Shown: in pieces, positions 1-8,687 of the stretch
Position numbering within the stretch: position 1 is the first letter of the stretch
Layout of the letters: every line of letters starts with the position of its first letter
NCBI RefSeq assembly: GCF_026342735.1
Contig: NZ_JAPEMM010000002.1
Span: forward strand, 1,426,001 to 1,490,000
DNA: 64,000 bases
Reading direction: 5' to 3'
Source of the DNA: Streptomyces sp. NBC_00193
GTDB lineage: Bacteria > Actinomycetota > Actinomycetes > Streptomycetales > Streptomycetaceae
The notes under the pieces: generated by a model
The model's input: the letters and a program-made list of their open reading frames with translations, nothing else
Told to the model about the DNA's origin: nothing
Database searches by the model: none
Program-made: the position numbers and the translations under genes

Positions 1-206
1 GCGTCGCTGCGGGATCGCGGTTCGCCCAGGCGCGCGGCAGTCGACGTACCGAATGCGGAGTACGCCGGGCCGCTCCCCGGTGGTGATCCACCCGAACGCC
101 AGTCACGGCCCGCCGCAAGTGTAAGCGAACCCCGGTGAAGCCCGGCGCGGGCCCCGCGCCCGGCAATCCGGTGGATGACCCGGCCCGGACCTGGGACGAT
201 CGAGAC
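1..206. other. Left edge, no gene assigned
   Basis: This stretch precedes the first clear gene. Two forward frames are open from the window edge, stopping near 124 and 138, so the tail of a gene that begins outside the window is possible, but the residues are low-complexity Arg/Pro/Gly and I recognise no domain. A weak ribosome-binding site is all that can be seen before the ATG at 207. Confidence 0.35.
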
Positions 207-968
207 ATGACGCGCACTTTCGACCATCTCGTCGCCGAAGCGGAATCCGTCTCCGTGGACGGCTGGGACTTCTCCTGGCTCGACGGCCGCGCCACCGAAC
301 AGCGCCCCTCCTGGGGCTACCAGCGCCTCCTGGCGCGGCACCTGGCGCAGGTCGGCTCCGCCCTGGACATCCAGACCGGCGGCGGAGAAGTGCTCGCCGG
401 AGCCGGGCCCCTGCCCCGGCTGACGGTGGCCACCGAATCGTGGCCGCCGAACATCGACAAGGCGACAAAACTGCTGCACCCGCTGGGCGCGGCGGTGGTC
501 GCGGACTCCGACGAGCCGCCGCTGCCGTTCGGCGACGGGGCCTTCGACTTCGTCTCCAGCCGGCATCCGGTGACGATCTGGTGGGAGGAGATCGCGCGGG
601 TGCTGAAGCCCGGTGGCACGTACCTCTCCCAGCAGGTCGGCCCGGCGAGCGTTTTCGAGCTCGTGGAGTACTTCCTGGGCCCGCAACCGGAGGAGGTCCG
701 GCGGGCCCGGCACCCCGACGACGCGGTCGCCGAGGCCACGAAGGCGGGACTGGAGGTGGTCGATCTGCGCTCCGAGCGGCTGCGGACGGAGTTCCACGAC
801 ATCGGAGCCGTGATCTACTTTCTGAGGAAGGTGATCTGGATGGTGCCCGGCTTCACGGTCGGGCAGCATCGGGACCGGTTGCGCGAGCTGCACGAACAGA
901 TCGAGCACGAAGGCCCGTTCGTCGCACACACCGCCCGATTTCTCATCGAGGCCCGCAAAACGGGCTGA
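207..968 (+). CDS. Class I SAM-dependent methyltransferase
   Basis: A 253-residue predicted methyltransferase. A glycine-rich SAM-binding loop (LDIQTGGGEVLAG, about residues 53-65) follows a strand, and a post-motif segment with RVLKPGGTYLSQQVG lies near residue 135, the usual order of the Rossmann-like class I fold. I chose the ATG at 207 because the upstream in-frame extension is Pro/Ala-rich and has no fold features. The substrate cannot be told from sequence; small-molecule methylation is the family default. It stands alone, upstream of the sigma factor gene and in the same direction, about 210 bp before it. Confidence 0.8.
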   Translation: MTRTFDHLVAEAESVSVDGWDFSWLDGRATEQRPSWGYQRLLARHLAQVGSALDIQTGGGEVLAGAGPLPRLTVATESWPPNIDKATKLLHPLGAAVVADSDEPPLPFGDGAFDFVSSRHPVTIWWEEIARVLKPGGTYLSQQVGPASVFELVEYFLGPQPEEVRRARHPDDAVAEATKAGLEVVDLRSERLRTEFHDIGAVIYFLRKVIWMVPGFTVGQHRDRLRELHEQIEHEGPFVAHTARFLIEARKTG

Positions 969-1094
969 CAAAACGGGCGGACGCGACCACCCGCGACCGG
1001 CTCCCCGGTCACGGCGTGGCGCAGGTCACTCAATTCAGCGCGTAACGAATCTACTCGGGCATGCGATGAACCGACAGGTGTCCTCGTGCGGCCC

Positions 1095-1121
1095 GGAATA
1101 CAGACCCCCCTCGGGTCTGTT
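1095..1121 (+). promoter_or_regulatory. Candidate SigR-type promoter of hrdB with overlapping inverted repeat
   Basis: GGAAT at 1095-1099 is followed after 19 nt by GTT at 1119-1121, the GGAAT-N18/19-GTT pattern of thiol-stress sigma factor SigR in Streptomyces. A SigR-dependent promoter for hrdB is described in S. coelicolor. The spacer carries a perfect 8-bp inverted repeat (ACAGACCC at 1100-1107, GGGTCTGT at 1113-1120) that runs into the -10 element. The promoter would give a leader of about 55 nt before the GTG at 1182. Confidence 0.5.
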
Positions 1122-1181
1122 TCCCGAGTTCGCGCGATGATGTCCCGCCACCCCTTATCTGTTCGCAACGAGAGGCTCCTT

Positions 1182-2756
1182 GTGTCGCTCAGCCCGTCCC
1201 GTACGTTCCCCACGGAGATCGCCGAATCCGAGGCCCTGGTCGCGCTTGTCGAGCGTGGCCGCGAGCAGGGTCACATCAACGGTGATGACGTGCGCCAGGC
1301 CTTCGAGGCCGGCCGCATCCCGGTGGACCAGTGGAAGCGGGTCCTGCGCAGCCTGAACCAGGTCCTGGACGAGGAGGGCGTCGCGCTGCACGTCAGTGCC
1401 GCCCCCGCCACGAAGGCTCCCGCCAAGAAGGCGCGCAAGGCGGCCGCCGCCCCGGCGCGCACCGTCGCCAAGAAGGCTGCCGCCCCGCCGCGCCTCATCG
1501 GTGCGCGCAAGACGGCCGCCACCACCCCCGCCGCGGCGATATCCGACCCGTCGGCCTCCGGGACCGAGGAGGAGGTGGCGGCAGAGGCCGCCGCCGCGCC
1601 GAAGAAGCGGACGGTCAAGAAGACCGCCGTGAAGAAGACCGCCGTGAAGAAGACGGCCGCCACCAAGAAGACCGCCAAGGACGGCGACGAGGCCGAGGCC
1701 GCCGTCTCCGAGGGCGAGGACTGGGCAGCCGAGGACCTGGACGAGGGCGACGAGAAGGAGACGCCCAAGACGGGCGGCAGCGCCGGCTTCGTCCTGTCCG
1801 ACGACGACGAGGACGACGCCCCGGCCCAGACCGTCATGGTCGCCGGCGCCACCGCCGACCCCGTCAAGGACTACCTCAAGCTCATCGGCAAGGTGCCGCT
1901 GCTCAACGCCGAGCAGGAGGTGGAGCTCGCCAAGCGCATCGAGGCCGGTCTCTTCTCCGAGTACAAGCTCGAAGAGGAGGAGGACCACAAGCCCGCGTTC
2001 AAGCGCGAGCTGGAGATCCTCGTCGAGGACGGCCGCCGGGCCAAGAACCACCTGCTGGAGGCCAACCTCCGCCTCGTGGTCTCCCTCGCCAAGCGCTACA
2101 CCGGCCGCGGCATGCTCTTCCTGGACCTGATCCAGGAGGGCAACGTCGGTCTGATCCGCGCCGTGGAGAAGTTCGACTACACCAAGGGCTTCAAGTTCTC
2201 CACGTACGCCACCTGGTGGATCCGGCAGGCGATCACGCGTGCCATGGCCGACCAGTCGCGCACCATCCGCATCCCCGTCCACATGGTCGAGATCATCAAC
2301 AAGCTGGCCCGTGTCCAGCGCCAGATGCTCCAGGACCTCGGCCGGGAGCCCACTCCGGAGGAGCTGGGCAAGGAACTCGACATGACCCCCGAGAAGGTCA
2401 TCGAGGTCCAGAAGTACGGCCGCGAGCCGATCTCCCTGCACACCCCGCTGGGTGAGGAGGGCGACAGCGAGTTCGGTGACCTCATCGAGGACTCCGAGGC
2501 GGTCGTGCCGGCCGACGCGGTGTCGTTCACGTTCCTCCAGGAGCAGCTCCAGTCCATCCTGGGCACGCTCTCGGAGCGCGAGGCGGGCGTGGTCTCCATG
2601 CGCTACGGCCTCAACGACGGCCAGCCGAAGACCCTCGACGAGATCGGCCGCGTGTACGGGGTCACCCGTGAGCGCATCCGCCAGATCGAGTCGAAGACCA
2701 TGTCGAAGCTCCGTCACCCGTCGCGCTCGCAGGTGCTGCGCGACTACCTCGACTAA
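1182..2756 (+). CDS. hrdB: Principal RNA polymerase sigma factor HrdB (sigma-70 group 1)
   Basis: A 524-residue primary sigma factor that directs RNA polymerase to housekeeping promoters. The N-terminal region 1 is followed by a long Lys/Ala-rich tract with repeats of KKTAV (about residues 140-165) and an acidic stretch, as in Streptomyces HrdB. Core regions follow: 2.1-2.4 (DLIQEGNVGLIRAVEKFDYT, then ATWWIRQAITRAM), region 3 with REPTPEELGKELDM, and region 4.2 with VTRERIRQIESKTMSKLRHP. GTG at 1182 is preferred: AGAGG lies 7 nt upstream and the start aligns with known HrdB. It is convergent with the next gene, with only 4 nt between the stops. From memory S. coelicolor HrdB has NLG and GYKF where this has NVG and GFKF, so a paralogue cannot be excluded. 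Confidence 0.92.
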   Translation: MSLSPSRTFPTEIAESEALVALVERGREQGHINGDDVRQAFEAGRIPVDQWKRVLRSLNQVLDEEGVALHVSAAPATKAPAKKARKAAAAPARTVAKKAAAPPRLIGARKTAATTPAAAISDPSASGTEEEVAAEAAAAPKKRTVKKTAVKKTAVKKTAATKKTAKDGDEAEAAVSEGEDWAAEDLDEGDEKETPKTGGSAGFVLSDDDEDDAPAQTVMVAGATADPVKDYLKLIGKVPLLNAEQEVELAKRIEAGLFSEYKLEEEEDHKPAFKRELEILVEDGRRAKNHLLEANLRLVVSLAKRYTGRGMLFLDLIQEGNVGLIRAVEKFDYTKGFKFSTYATWWIRQAITRAMADQSRTIRIPVHMVEIINKLARVQRQMLQDLGREPTPEELGKELDMTPEKVIEVQKYGREPISLHTPLGEEGDSEFGDLIEDSEAVVPADAVSFTFLQEQLQSILGTLSEREAGVVSMRYGLNDGQPKTLDEIGRVYGVTRERIRQIESKTMSKLRHPSRSQVLRDYLD

Positions 2757-2760
2757 ACCT

Positions 2761-4572
2761 TCAGGTCAGTCGGAAGACCGGCCCCTTGGGTGTGAACGGC
2801 AGGGAGGCACCCTGCGGAACCAGGAAGGCGTGCTCGCGCCGGATCCGCAGGGTGTCGCACTCCCCGTCCGTGATCACCAGCAGGGGGGCTCCGGGCGGGA
2901 AGTCCTCCGCCCGCTGCAGCAGGTCGATGCCGGGCTGCAGGACGGTCCCGCCCCGGCCGCGCACCCTCACCCGGCCCGCGATCTCGATCGGGGGCAGATA
3001 GCCCGCGTCGTACGGCGCCGCGTCGCAGAACACGACGCGTGCCGCCGGTACGTCGCGGGCTTCCGCGTACGAGGCGATCGCGCCCAGCGCCTTGCCGAGC
3101 AGGGCGGCGTTCATCGAGCCCGAGGTGTCGAGCACCACCCCGAAGGTGCAGCGGGCGATCTCCTCGGGCGGGAAGTACCGGCCCGCGCGGGGGATGTCCG
3201 GGGTGGACGCCTGGCGGCGCGCCGGGCGTGCGTAGGACCGTACGGGCACGGGACGCGGCACGTACTCGTCGAACCAGCGGGCCAGCTTGGCGTCCCACGG
3301 CACCGGCGGGTGGGCCAGCGCCCGGATCTCCTGGATCAGCCCGGCGGGCAGCAGCCCGCGCTCCCCGTATTCGTGCAGGTCGAAGCCCTGGACCAGGCCG
3401 CGCCGGTAGAAATCGTCCAGGTCCGTGTACGGGCAGCTGCCCGGGTGGGGCAGCGGCTCGCCCAGGATGTCCCCGCGGCCCTTGCCGCGCAGGGTGGCGA
3501 GGCGGCGCATGCGGCGCAGGTCGGTGGTGATCCGGTCGTAGACCTCCTCGACGGACAGGTCCCGGAGCTCGGCGTCGTACAGCAGCCCCTCGGGCATCTC
3601 GCCGACGGCCATCTCCACGAGCCAGCCGTTGACCACGTAGTCGGCGGCCACGTTGTGCAGGTACGGGTCGCGGGCGCCGCGGCGCTCCCCGTGGCGCAGG
3701 GCGGCGTGCAGCATCTCGTGGGCCAGGATGAACCGCCATTCCCCGTCCGTGAAGCTGCGCAGCGGGTTGACGTAGATCTCTCCGGCGCTCGCGCTGACGG
3801 CGGCGATGTCGATGCCCTGGGCGCGGGCCAGCTCTGCGTCGGCGACGATCCTCAGGCCGCTCGCGAGGCCGCCGAGCAGCGGGTACGAGGAGACGAACCA
3901 GTTCAGTGCCCGGTCCCAGGGATGTTGGCGCACTCGCTCCCCGGTGACCCGGTCGCGGCGGCCGCCGGCCACGTCCATGGCGGCCGAGACACTGCGGGTC
4001 AGGGCGTGCGCGAAGCCGGTCTCCCAGTCGGGGGGCGCCGCGCTCCCCCAGTTGCGCCAGGGCACCAGTACCTGGTCGGGGTGGTCCCCGGCGGTGCCGC
4101 AGTGCTCGTACGCCGCCGGGATGCCGTCGCGGCGCCAGCGGGCGGCGAGCAGTTCCTCGTCGCCGCCGGGGTACTCGGCGGGGAGGCGATCCGGGGCCCG
4201 GCCGACGGGGAAGGTCAGCAGGAAGCGGTTGACGACGGTGCACCGGGCGGCGAGGTCGAAGCGGTCGGGCTGCGGCCGGTCCTCCTCCTTGGCGGCGGGG
4301 ACGTGGCCGAAGCCGAGGTGGAGCAGGGCGTGGGCGATCGTCCAGGCCCATTCCCGGGGATCGGCGCGCTTGGTGGGGTGGACGTGGATCCTGCCGTTGG
4401 AGGTCACCGCGGCCAGGCCGCCGGCCGGAGTGGACGGGCACTTGGCCTGGCGGCACACGTCGGCTTCGACGGAGGCGAGGGCCGGGTTCCGCTTGACCAG
4501 GGCGAGGCCTTCGGCGAAGGCCTGCGTCGCCGGGTCGGGCTTGGCCTCCTTGCCGCGTCCGCCGCGGCTCAT
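2761..4572 (-). CDS. VWA-like domain protein with N-terminal putative metallopeptidase domain (DUF2201 type)
   Basis: A 603-residue protein with two modules. The N-terminal metallopeptidase-like part has HEMLH (H285, E286, H289), matching the HExxH zinc motif. The C-terminal VWA-like part has a MIDAS metal site DTSGS (D482, S484, S486). Such proteins work with a MoxR-type AAA+ ATPase, here the gene immediately upstream, whose TGA overlaps this ATG by 4 bp (ATGA). By analogy the pair could act in chaperone-like maturation or metal insertion, but the client is unknown. No signal peptide, so cytoplasmic. The end abuts hrdB convergently without room for a terminator. Confidence 0.85.
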   Translation of the reverse strand: MSRGGRGKEAKPDPATQAFAEGLALVKRNPALASVEADVCRQAKCPSTPAGGLAAVTSNGRIHVHPTKRADPREWAWTIAHALLHLGFGHVPAAKEEDRPQPDRFDLAARCTVVNRFLLTFPVGRAPDRLPAEYPGGDEELLAARWRRDGIPAAYEHCGTAGDHPDQVLVPWRNWGSAAPPDWETGFAHALTRSVSAAMDVAGGRRDRVTGERVRQHPWDRALNWFVSSYPLLGGLASGLRIVADAELARAQGIDIAAVSASAGEIYVNPLRSFTDGEWRFILAHEMLHAALRHGERRGARDPYLHNVAADYVVNGWLVEMAVGEMPEGLLYDAELRDLSVEEVYDRITTDLRRMRRLATLRGKGRGDILGEPLPHPGSCPYTDLDDFYRRGLVQGFDLHEYGERGLLPAGLIQEIRALAHPPVPWDAKLARWFDEYVPRPVPVRSYARPARRQASTPDIPRAGRYFPPEEIARCTFGVVLDTSGSMNAALLGKALGAIASYAEARDVPAARVVFCDAAPYDAGYLPPIEIAGRVRVRGRGGTVLQPGIDLLQRAEDFPPGAPLLVITDGECDTLRIRREHAFLVPQGASLPFTPKGPVFRLT

Positions 4573-5630
4573 CGGCGGGCCTCGACCAGGCGGGGCATGT
4601 CGCGGGCGGCCTCGATCAGGAACCAGCCGGGCAGGACGGGCAGTCCGTCGGCGTCGTCCGCGATGACGGTCTGGGCGACCTCGACGGAGATCTCGGCGAG
4701 CTGCACGAGCAGGGACTTGGCCCGGTACGCGGTCTGCCGGACGGCGGGCGACACGTGCTCGCGCTGCGCGGGGAGTTCCTTGACCAGCCGGCCGCGGAAG
4801 GCCTCGGCCAGGTAGTAGAGCAGGTCGCGGTCGGCGAGGCGGGTGGGCCAGGAGGCGTCGCCCTTGATGATCGCCTCGATGCCGAAGCTGTGGCGGACGA
4901 TCTTCGCGTAGCCGCAGAAGGAGACGGCGTGCGCGGGGGTGAGGGTGCCGTGCGCGACGACCTTCAGGGTCTGCTCGTCCAGGCCCGGCCCGAAGGAGTG
5001 CAGGGCGTCGGACAGCATGTGCCAGGAGCGCGGCGTGGAGAACGGCTCCTCCGTCTTGGGCGGCTGCGACCACAGGTGGTCGGGCCGGTCGGTGAGGTAG
5101 TCGGTGACCCAGGGGTGGATGCCGTGCTCCCCGGCCCAGACCAGCCAGTCCTGCGCGGAGGCCGTCAGGTGCACGTGGGTGAGGCGGTTGACCAGCGCCG
5201 AGGCGATGGGCCGGGCCAGCGCGTTGTCGGTGGCCCGGTTGCCCGCGCCGATGACGATCGAGCCCGCCGGAAGCTCGTACGAGCCGATCCGGCGGTCGAG
5301 GATCAGCGAGTAGAAGGCCTTCTGGACGTCCGGGCTCGCGGCGTTGAGCTCGTCGAGGAACAGGCAGTACGGCTCGTCGCGGGCGATCGCCTCGGGCGGG
5401 CAGAACACGGAACGCCCGTCGCGGATCTGCGGCACGCCGATCAGGTCCTCGGGCGCCAGCTGCGTACCGAGCAGGCTCACGCACTCCAGCCCCAGCGAGT
5501 CGGCGAACTTCCGCACGAGCGAGGACTTCCCGATGCCGGGCGCACCCCACAGGAACACGGGCCGCACGGTGGCGAGGCCGAGGAGCAGTTCGGGGATCTG
5601 GGCGGGGGTGACGGTGACGGCAGCCTGCAC
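4569..5630 (-). CDS. MoxR-family AAA+ ATPase
   Basis: A 353-residue ATPase with Walker A GAPGIGKSS (residues 29-37) and Walker B CLFLDELNA, followed by the AAA+ lid. MoxR-type ATPases partner with VWA proteins. That partner is encoded directly downstream with a 4-bp stop/start overlap, so the two are surely co-translated. The frame is open further up to 5684, but I prefer the GTG at 5630: residues before it are Pro/His-rich, and an AAGGA lies about 11 nt upstream. Function beyond ATP-driven remodelling is not evident from sequence. Confidence 0.85.
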   Translation of the reverse strand: MQAAVTVTPAQIPELLLGLATVRPVFLWGAPGIGKSSLVRKFADSLGLECVSLLGTQLAPEDLIGVPQIRDGRSVFCPPEAIARDEPYCLFLDELNAASPDVQKAFYSLILDRRIGSYELPAGSIVIGAGNRATDNALARPIASALVNRLTHVHLTASAQDWLVWAGEHGIHPWVTDYLTDRPDHLWSQPPKTEEPFSTPRSWHMLSDALHSFGPGLDEQTLKVVAHGTLTPAHAVSFCGYAKIVRHSFGIEAIIKGDASWPTRLADRDLLYYLAEAFRGRLVKELPAQREHVSPAVRQTAYRAKSLLVQLAEISVEVAQTVIADDADGLPVLPGWFLIEAARDMPRLVEARR

Positions 5631-5742
5631 GGGTGGGGTCGTCCTTGAGTGGTCCGGGTACGGGTGCGCCCAGTGTGAGCGCACCGGGTGTCCCCGAGCA
5701 CCCGGTTTTCTCCGGTTCTTCCGGGCCCTGCGGCCCTTGTTC

Positions 5743-6192
5743 TCAGGCCGCGGAGTGCTCCAGCAGGTGCTTGAGCTTCTCCTCGCTGCGGGGCATCTCC
5801 TTGCGGACCATGGGCTTGACCGCGAGCGGGACGAGCGCCCTGCCCATGCCGCGGCCCTCGAAGTCGACGGCGATGGTCACCCGCGAGCGGGTGCCTCCGT
5901 CGAGGGGTTCGATGCGGCCCCTCACGTCCGGGCGGACCGGTCCGTCGACGCCGTGGAAGTGCCAGCTCCTCGGCGGATCCATGTCCACGACCTCCATGGT
6001 CGTGGGGATCGTGCGGCGCCCGATCTGCCGGGTGATGAGGATCTTCGAACCGACGTGGACGGGAAGATCGCCCATCGGCACTGCCGAGACGGCGCTGTCC
6101 TGCCACTCCGGCAGGTGCGTGGGGTCCGTGATGTACGAGTAGACGTCCTCGGGACTGCGGTCTATGTCGATGCTCTTGCTGATCGCGGACAT
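5743..6192 (-). CDS. SRPBCC (START/Bet v1-like) family protein
   Basis: A 149-residue lipid/hydrophobe-binding fold protein of the polyketide cyclase/dehydrase superfamily. The N-terminus (ISKSIDIDRSPEDVYSYITDP) is the typical first strand and helix with the conserved position of Trp in PEWQDS. No catalytic residues are assignable, so a ligand-binding or co-regulatory role is the safe call. The ATG at 6192 has GAGGGG 5 nt upstream. It is unlinked to the MoxR gene by any overlap (112 bp gap) but is in the same direction. Confidence 0.8.
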   Translation of the reverse strand: MSAISKSIDIDRSPEDVYSYITDPTHLPEWQDSAVSAVPMGDLPVHVGSKILITRQIGRRTIPTTMEVVDMDPPRSWHFHGVDGPVRPDVRGRIEPLDGGTRSRVTIAVDFEGRGMGRALVPLAVKPMVRKEMPRSEEKLKHLLEHSAA

Positions 6193-6282
6193 GGCGACCC
6201 CTCGGAGCCCCCCTGATGGACTCTGTTTCCAAAGTACGCCCGGGGCCGACGGCCGCGCGAGGCCCTGGAAGGCGTCCTGCCT

Positions 6283-6450
6283 CCTAGGGGGTGTCTTGTC
6301 GATCGGGCCGGATCAGGGAGCGGCGTCTGGTGCCGTGGATCGCAAGGCGGAGGAGGGAGTCGACGCGGAGCGTCGGCGAGTGACGACAACGCGGCGAGGC
6401 GCGGCACCAGACGCCGCGAGCCCGGCCCGATCGACAAGACACCCCCTAGG
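6283..6450. repeat. 168-bp CTAG-bounded inverted-repeat element (MITE-like)
   Basis: Both ends carry CCTAGGGGGTGTCTTGTCGA in inverted orientation (from 6283 and ending at 6450), and the arms continue as near-perfect complements for about 50 bp, including GCGGCGTCTGGTGCCG at 6320-6335 against 6402-6417. The centre is unpaired and codes for nothing. CCTAGG at both ends (6283-6288, 6445-6450) could be a 6-bp target duplication or part of the palindrome. The right end supplies the TAG stop of the phosphatase-like gene. It is too small to encode a transposase, so it would need one in trans. Confidence 0.7.
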
Positions 6451-8542
6451 ACGCGGGCGCCGGGTCCGTGCCCGTGCCCGGGGCGACGGAGAGCTCAGGG
6501 GGGACCGGGACCTGGGGCCCGTCCGATTCGGTGAGCCAGCGGCGCAGGACCTGGTGGACCGCCTCCGCGCCCACCAGCTCGCCGTCCGGCCGGTACACCG
6601 GCTCGGACAGCTCCACCGGCCACATCAGGAACGGATGGCCCTGCTCCCCGCCCAGGCCGCCGTGCGAGCCGATCTGCTCCTCGAAGGCGTGCACCGCGCC
6701 CGTCTCCGGGTCGTAGGCCGAGTTCACCATCACGTCGGCCACGTGCGGGAAGGTGTCGGTCCGCCGGACCGCCCGCGCCGCGCCCGGGCCGAAGGGGGCG
6801 AGCAGCGCCTCCGCCGCGCCCGGCTCGTCCAGCCGGGCTTCGGCCCCGTCGGCCGTCATGACGGTCCCGTCGACGAGCAGGAATCCGACCCCGGGGTGGT
6901 TCGCCAGGGTGGAGAGCAGCGCCGGGTGGGCGCGGTCGATGCGTTCCCTGGACGCCCGTCCAGGGAGGTCCGGGAAGGAGATCAGCCCGAGGTTGCCGGA
7001 GGCCAGGACCACCGGGTCCGGGCCCGTCCCGGGGCGCACCTCGTCGTCCGTCTCCTCCACGGGCCGGTGCAGGGCGGCCCGTACGGCGGCCCGTGCCTCG
7101 GCCCCGCTGTGCGTACGGCCGGCCTTCCGGGACACCGGGAGCCCGCAGCCCGCGCGGACCAGGTCCTTCAGGGTGAGCCCGTACCGGGCCAGGAAGGTCT
7201 CCCCCGGGCTCTGGCCGTGGTCCGAGAGCAGCACGATCCGGTACTCCCGGGGTGCGTGCTCGGCGACCCGGGCGATGAGCGCGAGGCTGCGGTCGAGCCG
7301 GGCGAGCACCTGCTCGGTGTCCCGGGAGCGCGGGCCCGAGTGGTGGGCGACCTCGTCGTAGGCGACCAGGTCGGCGTAGACCGCGGCGCGCCCGGCCAGC
7401 ATGTCGCCGATCACCGCGGCGACCACCACGTCGCGCTCCACCACCGTCGCGAAGGCGCGGATCAGCGGGTACAGCCCGCCGCGCGCGACCCGTGGGCGCT
7501 CCCCGCGCAGGCGGCCGCGTACCGACTGGGTGATCTCGCGGGCCACCTCGGCGACGAAGGAGAGCGCCGTGCGGACCGCGTTGGCCGGGTCGGAGAAGTA
7601 CGCGAAGTAGCCCGCGCGGGATCGGTTGTGCGGGCCCCGGCGGGCGGAGACGGACAGGACGAGCGCCAGTTGGCCGGCGCCGCCGCTGAAGAGGTTGCCG
7701 CGGCTGGCCCCGTCGAGGGTGAGCAGGCCGCCGTCCCCGGTGCGTTCGACGGCCCGCCGCTGGAGCTCGGCGGCGCTGGTGGGCCGGTTGCAGACCATCA
7801 CCTCGCCGGTGTCCTTCTCGTACCAGCGGAAGGCGGGGACGTCGAAGTTGGAGCCGTGCAGGATGCCGAGCTGGCTCGCACCGGTCTGGCTCGACCAGTC
7901 GGTGTGCCAGGAGCCGATGCGGTGGCTGCGGTCGAGCCAGTCGGCCACCGTCGGCATCAGCCCGCTGCCGGCCGCGCGGCGCAGCACCTCGTACCCGACC
8001 CCGTCGAGCTGCAGGAAGACCAGGGCGGGGGTGCGTTCGCCGGCCCCGGGCATGCCCTCGCGGTGCTGGCGGCGCCGGCGGCGGTCGGCGAGCCGGTAGA
8101 GCCGGCGCCGGTAGGCCTCGTCGTCGCGGACGGCGAGGGCGGTGGAGGTCGCGGAGGCGACGGCGGACATCACGGCGGCGACCACCACGGCCGTCTCGGG
8201 GTCCGCCTCGCCGCGGCCGGCCGGGATCAGGCTGAGCGCCAGGAGCAGCAGCGAGCCGTTGAGGAAGAAGACGAGCAGGCCGAGCACCAGGGCCGGCACG
8301 AGCAGCAGGGCGCGTACGAGAACCGGCCACACCAGGGCGCTCAGCAGACCGAACGCGCCGGCGCCGATGGCGGCGGTCAGACCTATCTGCGTGATGCTGT
8401 CGCGGTCGCCGCCCGCGCCCGCCTGGAGCCTGAAGTCGGGGAGGATTCCGGCCAGGGCGAGCATGGTGAGCGTGGACACCGCCCAGACGATGACCACCCG
8501 CACCAGGGCGCCGCCCGTACTCCGCCACCGGCCTCGCAACAC
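6446..8542 (-). CDS. Membrane-anchored alkaline phosphatase/phosphodiesterase-family protein
   Basis: A 698-residue protein. Residues 1-125 hold four probable membrane segments (phage-holin-IV-like), for example VVIVWAVSTLTMLALAGIL and ALLLVPALVLGLLVFFLNG. The rest is an alkaline-phosphatase-superfamily domain: LVFLQLDGVGYEVL near residue 172 gives the first metal Asp, LAYDEVAHHSGP-like YDEVAHHSGP the second cluster, and LLSDHGQSPG the DH metal site; EQIGSHGGLGGEQGHPFL closes the site. Likely cleaves phosphodiesters or phosphomonoesters at the membrane. GTG start at 8542 with GAGG upstream. Its stop codon lies in the terminal repeat of the 6283-6450 element. Confidence 0.8.
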   Translation of the reverse strand: MLRGRWRSTGGALVRVVIVWAVSTLTMLALAGILPDFRLQAGAGGDRDSITQIGLTAAIGAGAFGLLSALVWPVLVRALLLVPALVLGLLVFFLNGSLLLLALSLIPAGRGEADPETAVVVAAVMSAVASATSTALAVRDDEAYRRRLYRLADRRRRRQHREGMPGAGERTPALVFLQLDGVGYEVLRRAAGSGLMPTVADWLDRSHRIGSWHTDWSSQTGASQLGILHGSNFDVPAFRWYEKDTGEVMVCNRPTSAAELQRRAVERTGDGGLLTLDGASRGNLFSGGAGQLALVLSVSARRGPHNRSRAGYFAYFSDPANAVRTALSFVAEVAREITQSVRGRLRGERPRVARGGLYPLIRAFATVVERDVVVAAVIGDMLAGRAAVYADLVAYDEVAHHSGPRSRDTEQVLARLDRSLALIARVAEHAPREYRIVLLSDHGQSPGETFLARYGLTLKDLVRAGCGLPVSRKAGRTHSGAEARAAVRAALHRPVEETDDEVRPGTGPDPVVLASGNLGLISFPDLPGRASRERIDRAHPALLSTLANHPGVGFLLVDGTVMTADGAEARLDEPGAAEALLAPFGPGAARAVRRTDTFPHVADVMVNSAYDPETGAVHAFEEQIGSHGGLGGEQGHPFLMWPVELSEPVYRPDGELVGAEAVHQVLRRWLTESDGPQVPVPPELSVAPGTGTDPAPAS

Positions 8543-8687
8543 GCCCGAACCGCCTCACCACCGTGGCCCGCACCGCGCCGACGAGCCCCCGTCCCACGAT
8601 GTCCAGGCTCGCACAACGGCGCCCGACCGGCCGGGTGACACGGGCGGCGGATGTGCGTACGGGGGGCGGCCGCTCGCCGCGCCTAGG

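Noticed and set aside
1155..2717. Long open frame on the minus strand opposite hrdB
   Set aside because: It mirrors the codon bias of the sigma factor gene, is Leu/Gly/Arg-rich and has no domain.
6164..8638. 824-codon frame on the plus strand opposite the phosphatase-like gene
   Set aside because: Arg/Gly/Ala-rich shadow frame; the minus-strand protein has clear motifs.
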